This document shows, one piece after another, positions 40,601 to 52,600 of a stretch of 64,000 nt of DNA. The stretch's first letter is position 1, and every line of letters begins with the position of its first letter. This DNA is from Pisaster brevispinus (taxonomy: Eukaryota > Echinodermata > Asteroidea > Forcipulatida > Asteriidae), in assembly GCA_023634235.1 (NCBI GenBank), contig JAMKCF010000008.1, positions 64,501 through 128,500 on the forward strand, given 5' to 3'. Below the pieces are notes generated by a model. The model saw only the letters and a program-made list of their open reading frames with translations, was not told the origin of the DNA and did no database searches. Made by a program: the position numbers and the translations under genes.

Positions 40601-43600
40601 CTGAGGTGTTGTAGAATCTTGAGATACTATGAATCATTCTAATGGCATTAATCAAGCCAGGAATGGTCTCAATCATTCCAATCTGTAATTAAAATAAATA
40701 CACCTCAGAATTATTAAGAATTATTAAGAATACAGACATAAAATAAAAGATCTACACAATGCAATAATGGTAATAATAATGAAATTATCAAAAGAAAAAC
40801 AGACTATCTAAGAAGTATGGTAGATTAATTTCTGAATTTCTTGTTGTCTATTTTGATCCTTGGAAAAAGTACTGGAGAAAATAGAGACCGCTGAATGTTT
40901 AGAATACTACACAACTACTTGACTGAACAATTTGACTTCAAAATACTCACTGGGTCACTGTTGTACAATGGGTCACAGAATTTATCCAATGTATACAAGA
41001 ACTTCACATTATCCTTAGCTTCATTGGCAGCATCTGTAATGCGTCGATCAAGATCCATCCATGTCTGTTGAGGTAAAATCAAATAGTGATCCCTTACTTG
41101 TTAATTGAAAAATAAATAAATACATTGGATTTGCAAGAAACATTTTGTTGGGGTGGATAAATATTTAAATGAAATATCAGCCAATTACTACAAAGTCACT
41201 TGAGAGTTTTTGATGCATTTAATGAAGATGATCCAAAGACAAGACAAACTGAAAGATGAAGTGGGTACTGACCTTGATGGCTCTACTCTTACCAGCCTGA
41301 AGGACACCAAGTACAGCCTTTACTTCAGGACTCTTTAACTGTTCCAGGAGGTAATTGAAACGTGCCATACGCTTCTTCCAGTGTTCCAGCTCAGCTCTAG
41401 GACCTATGTTATCTGCTTCCTTGCGCATTTGTTCACTTTCAGTCAACACCTATTGAAAGACATAGGCCAACTTATTTTATGTTGGTAAAATACCTTCAGA
41501 ATAATCAGTCTACTTCCTCTACTACTAATTTAGCGGGGAACTCTTTCCATTTTTTAAAATCAAGACCAACTCTTACTTGTTCAATTTGTTTAATCCAGAC
41601 TGCCATAATCCCTTCAATAAGTTCCAAATCCTGAGTACTGTTAGCAACAGTGATGTAATCGCCAGCTGTAGTCAGTTTACTCAGATCATAAGTTTCACAG
41701 CGACGTAATTCCACCCTCTCTTCTAGGGAGTCTTGAGCAGCATTCAGAATGGTGACAAATGCATCAAGAGACTGGACAAACTCTTTCCTTGTTCCTTGGT
41801 TTGCCTTTACAAAATTAAAACAATTAAACAACTACCTTTGCATGCAAACAAAACAAATTACAGGAAAAGGTACATGAATAGTCAAGCAAGTAAGTAAAGT
41901 AACTGGCCTTCAACAAGAGTCTCCAGAGGCATTATATAAATCTTTAATGTGCAATAGAATTAAATCTATTCTTTCTGACTCGGAAAAAGTTTTTTACAAA
42001 GAAGGATCAGAACACGGCGATCTGGCAGCTCATTTGTTCCAGCAGCTATCAAACTTCAGTTAAGAATCGCAACACTTACCTGGGATTCCAGTTGGTTAGG
42101 GTGAGGGTTATGTTTAGAGTTTGAATTTAAGTCAAGAATCACGACACTTACCTGGGATTCCAGTTGACCCCAACCATTTTGGTTTCCCTTAAGGAATGGG
42201 ATGAAGATCTCTGCCATGTATTTTTCTATTGCATGCAAGAGTCCATTACCATTGTTGGCCAGAGTTGTAAAAATCACATCCTTATAAAAAGAACAAACAC
42301 ATCCCCATTAGGAATTAAATATACCTACTTGTACTGATAGTTTTTTATTTGTTATTTGACCTTTCTTAAAATATGTAGAAAAAGCGATGTGTGTACATAG
42401 TATTTTGTTATTTGATTTGTATTACTTGGAGCTGTTTGTCTGTCATTACGTATAGTATTTGACATACATGAACAACTGATCCTGCACACAAACATATCTG
42501 AAATTTCAATTGCAATTGCAATTGCCTCTATGGCTTGTCAGCATTGAATCTACAGACTGTGGAAACAGCAACTTGGTTACTTCTGACAACAAAACTTTAT
42601 ATTCAGTATCTTAATAGACAAAGGTAGAGTGACTTACTTTGTGGACATTTTCTGGTGCAATAGGTTTGCTAGGATTAGCACGTAAGAAGAATACACAGGT
42701 ACCGCTGAGTGGCGCATCTACTCCATCTGTGACAAACAGCTTAGGTTTTCCTACTTTGCCAGATTTCACACTAGCTGGACCCAATCGCAGTGGCTCTCCT
42801 AAAATAACAAGTTATAATAACTTAGTCAACTCGACTTGTGTTTTGGCAATTCTTGGGGTGACAACAGCGTGAAATATTTACCATTGGTTTATGCTTTGTG
42901 TCCGATCATACACAACTATTGGATGCACATCGGTGTACTGTTGCAGATTATGGTCAAAAGGAGAAATCTTGACTATTTGGATTTCGGAAATCTGGACTTA
43001 CAACGGAAAAGCTAGATTTCCCCGAGTGATTATATTCTGCGACAATAAACAAACAAAATGCATTCAATATTTGTTTTATGTAACTAAGACATGCAGATCC
43101 TTGTCACACTCAAAATTCTTCAAAAAACTTTCATTACAATGTGGGCGATTCCATGTAGACACCAACCACTGTGACACACACTTGGGAACGACGAAATATA
43201 TTAAATTTAGACAAACTTACAAAGCATCCAATAATTATCCATATTGGGCTCCAATATTAACTTGTGAAGCGTCACAGCAATATTTCATGGCAAAATAATG
43301 GATAACACGTCACACATGTTCCACCAATCAAATGACAAGGATCTATGTAAGTAGTATTTAAGAAAGGGTATCTTAAATGAATGGTCAGGTCAATATACCT
43401 ACTACTTACCATTCATAATTACCTGGGACAAATTATTTATTCTGATTAGTCGAGAAGATATTTAGAGGCCATGTATAAACATGCCATATAAACACAGTGA
43501 CGAGTGATTAAACATGGCCTGAGGAAATTGAGTCAGAAAATTATGCAGAGCATGGAAATTTCAAGGTCAAATTTAAGTTTGTAGGTCGCATATTTTGCTT

Positions 43601-46600
43601 GTGCAAGTTTGAAACTTGCATGCGATGGTTTGAACTTAAGCAGGCAAGTTTGAAACTTGCATAAGGAGCTACTTAGTGCTCAACATGGATAGAAATTTAT
43701 TGCAGAGTTGAGGCCAACTGAGGCTAAACTATGAGATTTTTTCTCAGCTTTTGAAGGTTTTGGATGTTTTTAACAAAAAGGTATTTATGAATGGGAATAA
43801 AAGAGTGGTGACTCAGTCTCAAACGGCCATTCAAAACCTTGCAGGGTCTTGGCCATGCGATAAAGGACCTTTCCTTCAGCCATGGTCCTTAATTGATTAC
43901 TTGGCCGGTCTTAAAAGACCTTATCACCTACTCTTTGGACGTTTGATTGGTAAATGGTATCCCACTTCAATATGTTTTATGCTCACTGGTTGGTAAACAC
44001 ATTGCAGATTATTCTTATATTAATATTAGCTAATAGAAAAATTTACTGAAACAATTTCTTGACTTCATGCTCCTTCTGGAAACCATTTAGGAACTATTGT
44101 GAAAGTTTTCTTACCAGTTCCTCCATCTTGTATCCAAGCATGCTTTCCACCTTTTAAACAAAAAAAATATATAACCATTCAGTATAATTTGGTCCCCGTA
44201 CAAAAAAAACACAAAGAAAAGGAACAATTATTAGACAAGTATCTCCAGATTCCTTACAAAATGACACAAGCGCAGGTATGTGATGTGATCAAGCGAAATG
44301 AGTCGTTTGTTGACCCAGGTAATTTTTGATTATTTTGTACATTTAATTTTGAAAAGAGCATAATCTGTGCTTTAATACTGTTAAAATCCCATGTTGATAC
44401 CACCTTTAGTTCGAAAGTTGTGAGAGTAGAAACACAAAGACTTACAAGAGAATGAAACTGAGAAAAAGGGATTTAAAGTAGAGTTGTTTATTGAACATAC
44501 GTTGGGACATTTTCTTTCAATGCAAAATAGTTTGCCATGCATTCATACACTCCCAAGCAACAAGATACAAGTATGTTTTAAGGAAAAATGCTCTTAAAGT
44601 TTGCACATACTGTACTTGATTATGTACATTCATAGATACACTAGTCTTGAAATCGTCATTAGAACTGGGGTTGTAAAGCTGTGGACTGCTGCTATACGTA
44701 CATGTATGTACCAAGTAGTACTATACCGTTGACATCCGTATTGTGTTAAGTTCCCCATAAAAATCCCCTTTGTCATCTCTGTCATCCTCGTAATCGCACT
44801 CGGATTGTAAAATAGTCTTGAATTGAATTGCCAAACTTGTCAGGCACCTTATTTACTGCAAAATAACAACAATCTGAAAGAACTCCAACAACTCCATTGA
44901 TTCTGTGGACACCGCCATCTTCGCGACTTGATTGTACGGTGAATTGCTGTGTTATACGCAAAAGTTGTGTCATCACTACATCAAGGGTTTGTTTACAAGT
45001 TTCAATGGACCTTCTTATGAATATTCTATTAGATACAGGATCATTGTGACCTTATATGGAGTCTCCATTCATTTTCCAATTGGGTGATACCATTCACGAC
45101 TAGGCATGAACAGGTTGAGACCTTGTATTAAGCGCTAATTTTTGACATATTCACTGCCCTTTTTGTGGCTTTTTCCGCTTTTCCCGACAAAAAATATTTT
45201 AACCCCTTTTTGATGTTATTTATCAGGAAGGAAGTTGCCAATAAAAAAGTAGATATATTTTGGCATTTAAATTTACAAAAAATATATTGTTGACAATTTC
45301 ACCCCTGTCAGCCTGTTTTGGCTTGTTTCTCCATAATGATATTCCCGGCAAACAACTCATTTAGCTTGATCACATCACAAATGGTAGTGTTAAGAAGTAA
45401 ACATATAATAGCAAATCAATCAACAGGTGCATCTTGGTTAAGGGGTATAGACTGAAATATGTACCAGTGTTAAAGTCACTCATGACTTGTACTCAGAACA
45501 TACAGATGGATACAATTGAACTATTGTAATTTTCAGAATATTAGCTGTGGGTTATGAATTGATTTTCCAGCCAACAACAAACTATTATCTATTATGATCC
45601 AGGAGGCTTATACACCTATGTTATATAAGCTCAGGCAATTTATATGTTTAAGGCTTATATTCTGTAAATCACGGTGTGTAAGATTGAGGTATGCAAATAG
45701 CAATGGAAACTCCTACCTGATTCTGATGCCATCTCAGTCTCTTGATAGAAGAACATCAAATGGGTGGAGGCTTCAGACTCAAAAAACTTATCCATCTTCT
45801 CAATCTGATATTAATCACAAGACCGGTTTTTGTTATTAATATATTTGCTTTTAACATTAATTCCCTAATCAAATACAATTGAATTGAATAGTAAATATTT
45901 TATCTTTATATAGATATGCAGACGTACAAAAGAATCTTATTCTGGTAACCTGACCCAAATTTTAAAAGGAAAAAAGACAGAAAAAACAATCCATAGAAAA
46001 AAGGCCATTTCAAGCAACAACAAAAAACTGTCTGTCTCTGACCAGTTTGAAAATTTAAACATTGCAAAATGGGCCTGTGTGTACACTCTATTAACAAAAT
46101 GGAAGTTGCCTTGTCCCTCCTAGGGAAAAATTTATCCTCGCTCTTAATTTTTTTTTTTATGAAACTTCAAATGAGTTTCACATTGAATTATGTGATCGTT
46201 TGTTTTTGTAACCAAACTGAACAGTTTTTCCCGTAAGTTTGGTATCATGCAGATTGGATTGGTTTTTGGTGTATGATTCATACCATCTGAAAATGATTTG
46301 TTTTTCTAATTTCTGGGGTTATTGTTGCTCAAACAGCAAACTTACGAATGAAAAAAAGTAAAATGAAATTTTAAAAATATTTTAAAATGTCCAACCTATC
46401 GACATATATTTTGAAACAGCATGTAATCCGGAAGCAGAACCCTTTTGTTTTTTTGTTTTCTTATTTATTTATTTTATTTCATTTTATTTTATTTTATTTT
46501 ATTTTTTATTTTTATTTTGTTTTTGTGGGTTTTTTTTGGGGGGGGGATAATCTATACAAAAACAAGATGTGTGTTGACAGTTGTCAAGTTGGGACCAAAT

Positions 46601-49600
46601 CTTAGATCATTGTTGGGTGCTACTGAACACAGATACCCGGAAACAATTGTACATCTGATTTTTAGATTAATAAATCTAAATGGCTTGCATCAAACTAATG
46701 GTTAATTGTGGTCTTTGCTTAAATTGAATTACTAAATCAATGAGCTGCTTCAGATGAACCAATTATAGTGACCTATATAACTTACATTGTTGCCTTCCAA
46801 TATGGCATCTTCAACTTCAGTGAGCTCAAGAGAGAGTGAACCGGCAGTAGCATCAATAATGAACTCATGACGGCCATCAAGCTGTGCTCGTTTGGCTTCC
46901 TTCTCCTCTTTCAGTTTTTGCTGTGATAAAGACAGAATTATAAAACTTGTCTTATTTATATAAGTACCCATACATTAACCATCAATCAATATTATCCAAC
47001 TATTCTTACATGAGGAAAACATAAATATTAAGATCTGGGAAAACAATTTACATTTCTCTGTAGTTGATAAATTTAATTGAAGCTTCATAAAAAGTTACAA
47101 ACATGACAATATTCATGATGTAAAACATAACGAATCTGAAAATAAATCTTAAGTTGAGCTTCTCTCTGTAACAATGAGTGGAAACCACTATATTATTCTT
47201 TCAAACATACACAGAGATGCCAACATTTGCATCTTGCAATCAAGCAGATTTTGTACAACAATCAGGGAAATAGTTAGAATCACGTTAAACATAACAGGGA
47301 AAAGGTTCCCACAATTAGGGAGATGTTTTAACATGTTCATTAGAACACATTTGTTTATTTTCAAGGTACTTTCTGCAGAACCAGGGAGGTTTGGCAACTC
47401 TGCATTTATGGGGATGTGGGCATATCGTCTTTAATCCATTAATTAGCTTTTGTCTACAAAGGCAGGTCAATTTCACCAGTATTTTAACTTCGAAGTACAC
47501 CTTCCCATGACCTGTTTTATCTAGGCTACTGATCAAGTATGAACACACAGCATTTTATTGGATTGGATTTATTTGTAAACTTAATAGACACCTGTTATCA
47601 GCGTTGTACTTTTTATATGCTACCAGTACTACGGAAAGTACACAAGGTGGTCATTATTACAATACATACAGATTTATTGTAAGATAAGACAAGTTTGATA
47701 TACCCTTGTTGTCCATTGTTGCTCAGCAACTGATTAAACTATTGAAACAAGCTCTTCTTCTATTATAAACCATTTCCCAAGCACAGAGTACCTACCCAAC
47801 AGTATTAAAATGTGACATGAAATATGTAGATCCAGCAAGAAAATATTGTGTGTTAAAAAAGTCATAATATTAAACTACATAGAACAATATAGTTGTCTGT
47901 TTAAAAATTAAGGCAAAGCTCACCTAGCAGCCTAGTATGCGATCATACAATCAGTCATTTATTTCTCAACTTTTCAATCATTAATCTATGGCATCAATTT
48001 CGCACTCATTGTCAACTAAAAGTAAACAGTTGCTGCTTAGCAACTAGAAGCCAATTACACTGTATGCAATTAAGCAATTGACGAAGCAGCGCTCTGTGAA
48101 AGCTCTTTACAGTACACAAGTGTGTGCAGAAACATGTAAATGTTTACTTTGATTTTTGAATAGGTAGAACTTAGTGGGAAAAAAAAATAATTTATGACTT
48201 CATGGTGCTTTGTACTATACATTTTGCTCAAATTTCTGAGTGAATGAAATGTATAAAGATGTATGAATGATACAGTATGTTATTCCCCAAAGCCCTGTCT
48301 TACCACTCCTTGTTTGCTTCATGCATTGCATCCTCAGAGAGGAGCATGAAATACATGGAATCACTGTTGCTATGGAACCATCTTATACAAAGACTGGTAA
48401 ACATAACAAGCTTTTCAAAGTGCTTAGTAAAACGAGCATACAGAACAACGACTGCACTGTACATGTACATGTACATGCATTTGTTTGGAGCCCTACCAGT
48501 CTGAATACAAACTGTAAGCAATAAAGCAAAGATAGTTCTAAAATTGCTTTGGGACAAATGATGACAAGAAGAACAAGGTTAACACTCTGGCTGGTGTCCA
48601 TGCTCATCATATAAGAACTTCAACATTCCTTATTAAAGATCTTTGCTCTACACTGTACACTACTAGTCTTCACTTGATCGGTTCCCAAAGTTCTATTCAA
48701 GTAATGAATCAAAGTTCTTTTCATGACAATTAATCTCCGAGGTTGACCAATGTGAAGAAAACTTGAAAGTAGTCTGTACAATTATATAAGTGTATATCAC
48801 AGAAACTCACATGACTAAGAAAGAACAAAATACAAGATAATATACATTACATTTCTCTTGACTCTCTCGCTGTTCAATGATACTGCCTGTGTAAATGAAG
48901 CCATCCCTCACCAAGTTACATCCATGAAGCCAAATATTATTTCAAAATATAATAAACAACACGTAATGCACAGCAAGCTGCTTATGCCTTCCAACTGCAA
49001 ACTCAAATAAGATGGGTGTTTCTCAATTCATCTCAATATTCTAATCCTACCACTTGGATGCGCTTCATCAACTTATGTAAACAGCAAGCTGTTGTGTGGC
49101 TTAGTTAAATATTAACATAAGCATCCATGCTGTGGAAGGTTTGAAGAGAAGTTGTCACAAAGTCAGTCTTAAAATGCAAAACTGTGTCAAAGCAGTTGAG
49201 AAGAATTACGTCATCACCTTTATGGTAAACTTACCAGTGGCACAAACAAAATACATATGCATCACAACCTGCAAATCAATTACTAAAACGATGATGCAAG
49301 ATACTAATACTTGCTATAGATGTCAACAGAACCCAGCAGCGTAACCATGACATTTTCACTGGAGGAAAACACAGGGAGGCAGGGAACCTGGCTTCTGTCA
49401 GTGTGGGGGTCATGCTTTCTTTAATACAATTACAAACGTTTAAGGTTTTTCTAAAACCATAATGTAATAACAAGTTTGAAGGCATACAACTCACAGACTT
49501 AAATCAGTATAGGCCATGTTTCTAACTGTCTTAATTAATAAAGTTAAACTTATTTCGGGGAGGGTTTTTTCCTAAGGGAGGCACCTGAGGGCACTGGAAA

Positions 49601-52600
49601 TTCGGAGGGGGCCATTGCTCTGCTGCTAAAAGAACTACAGACATTCATCTAGGGACATTAGTTCAAATGCTAAAATGCAATCGCAAATAACATTAACAGG
49701 TACAAATGTACTATAAGCTCTCAGCAAAAGTTGCAATATAAATCATTTGTCAAGTACATCAGTAACAGGTTCCAGTAACATGTGGTAGTTCTCATCATAG
49801 GTGCTAACTGTGCATATGTGGAGTACCCCTTACCAACATTTCCAATTCAATTTTCCAATTGGAACCAATTGGAATTTTTCCAATGTTGTGTATTGGCACA
49901 AAAACCAAATGGCCCCAGCTGGACACAATTGGAGTCAGTTGGGTTCAGTTTGACTTTTTTCCCAACTAGACTCAATTGGATATTTTCAAATACACCCACA
50001 AAATAAGTACCATGAGAAAAACAAGTATAGTTTATACCCATTAGGCTGACAGTCCAAAAACTATCCCACCCCACTCCAGGGATTTACACCAGTGCAGTTA
50101 ACTAATTCTTTGCTTAATCCAGTTGGTGACATTGGAATAATATGAAGATTGTTTTTACAATTGGACCCTGTTGGGAAATAAAATTTCAAATTGGAAAAAT
50201 ATTAGGAGGTGAAATTTCCAATTGGTAGAAACAAATTCCAACTAATTCCAATTCAATTAAATCAAACCAACTGACTCCAATTGGAAGTTTCCAACTGAAC
50301 TCAGTCGGTCTAATATTTTATTCCAATTGGAAATTCAGCATTCCAATATAAACCAACTCACAGTCCTCACACCAACTCAATACCAACTCAATCCAATTCT
50401 TTCCAACTGATTATCCAATTAGAATGAATTGGACATTTTGGTAACATTCATTACTCATCATAGTCAGGTTCTAGTTAGTACTCCTCATTGACAGATATTT
50501 GTATGTTTTCATCAACATCAGGTTCTCATAAATTACGGTAAACAAAACAGTGTCAATTTTGTAATACATTTTATTTGATCTTCAAAATAAAACAGAAATT
50601 GTATTCCAATATAAGGAAGCCATCATTTAGATTATTGCATTACAATACTTTCAAAAGTATTGTTTGGAAATCATGCGATGCAATTCTGCAAGACACATTA
50701 ACCTCCTATAAAAGGGTCAATCTTTTATGATTGATAGTTCAAGATCAAGAATTATTGGCAGACTAAACCTTTTAAATATGGGAATTATGTGTATTTTTCC
50801 TCCTCAGTTTTTTTAGCCTTCTCCACATTTTAGTCTGTAACTTATTGAATTTTGTGAAGAGAAATAAAAGAATAAGTATTGAATAAACAATAATCAAGAA
50901 AGACAAATTGTGTGCATATAAAAAAAAACTTGTCCTTTGTTTACAGCCAAGACTTCTACCAGTGGCATGTGATACACCACATAATCGTCCAATGTATACA
51001 GTCCCCAACTTCACAGCTACGTGACATCAACAACAAAGCCCTATACACTCTAAATGGTAGTCATGTGGCAATCCATGGTAAAGTTCTTAACCATAAACCC
51101 TACAGTTCCCCAAAGATTCATCTGAGTGACCATAAAGCCCTAATCCTAAATCAGCAGGTTTACATTTTAAGCTGATGTTAAAATAGTCTGTGTAGTGATT
51201 AGCCCTGGTAACCTTGGTTACAAACAACAAAGTGAGGGGTATGAAGATGGCAGATTTACACAGTACAGAGATTGTAATCTGCATGGTTCAATCATAACAG
51301 CTCTAAATAAAGCACAAAGATCTTGTGTTCAACACAACAATCACTGCAGTAAAGGCAATCACACCCAACATCAATCACTTCAACTTCTTTCCTAAATTAA
51401 CAAATACAGTTGTTTTAACACTTTACAGTTTACAGTATGATAAGACATTACTTAAAGGAACAACTAATAACACAACTTTTATACTTTATATGAGAAAAGC
51501 AAGGTTCTTTTCTACTTGCCCCCGCTCAGTGTAAATTGTTACACTATTTGATTTCCAGTTCGATCAGTAGTCAATAACGACTTTCCGAAATTGTCAACTT
51601 TGTCTGTGAAACTTACCTCACAATCTCCCTCACATGTTGACAGTTTTTTCATCCAAAAGAAAAGATTAAATGCCCAGTCAAAGTAAAATGAAAGAACTAC
51701 ATTTACAACTGTGGCAACATATCATCTCTAAATGTTGTCTGAAACCACAACGCCTGCAACTTCTTCAACAGGTGAAATATTATGGCAAAAACAACTTGTG
51801 TGCACTACAAGCTACCTGTTTGCTCTACCTGTAAGTAAGAGCAAAGAACAATGAAACAATACACATCAAGACTGAGCAAAGTAAGCGTAGATAATTACAA
51901 CCTTCTCACTTACTGACTGGCTGAGAATTACGTTTTATGCCTGATTTCATTTTCAGCAAAATACTGGCTTTGTAATATTGCAATGTAAATAGGAATTTAC
52001 TTCAATGGATCAAAACCACATTCAGACATTGTAATGGCAATAGAGCATTACTTTACACTGTAGGATACTGTACATTTTGGCATGTTTTCATAAAATTCTC
52101 TTTTCAACCATCACCCTAGGATACAGTTTAATGTGACTGACTTTATTTCGATAATGTCATTTGTTTATTTAGTTTCTTAATTTGTCTTTTATTATTTATT
52201 GGGGAGCTTTTGGTCAATTCCCAAATAAAACTTTAGGCTTAAATACAAAATTAGTTTGATCATCACCCGCAACATGATGTATTGGTAGTTTTTATGTAAG
52301 TTTAAAGATTTTTTTTAATATTGTTTTTAAAGACGTAAAACTGAAAAGAAACTAAGGCCTATGCATGAATTTTTCTTGTTCTATATTCTTGCTTTAACAA
52401 CAGACACACGTCTGTGTTTAGTGTTATTTGGTATCATTTCTTCAAGGTGCAAAAAAGGTGTGGGGGTAACAAAAGGAATACAATTTAAACAAATTTCAAA
52501 TCACTTCCGAGTAGCCAATGGAGTAGTCCCCCCCCCCCCCCCAGTGTTTTGGAAAGTACTAACACTAACAGTGTTAACAACATACACGTCAGTGTAGGGT

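Noticed and set aside
44782..44976. Minus-strand frame with a plausible acceptor, considered as a dynein exon
   Set aside because: Exons 3 and 4 join in phase without it, and the sequence matches nothing in the dynein tail.
51206..51222. GTAACCTTGGTTAC palindrome as a second X-box
   Set aside because: The left half has A where the X-box consensus needs a pyrimidine, so it does not fit the consensus.
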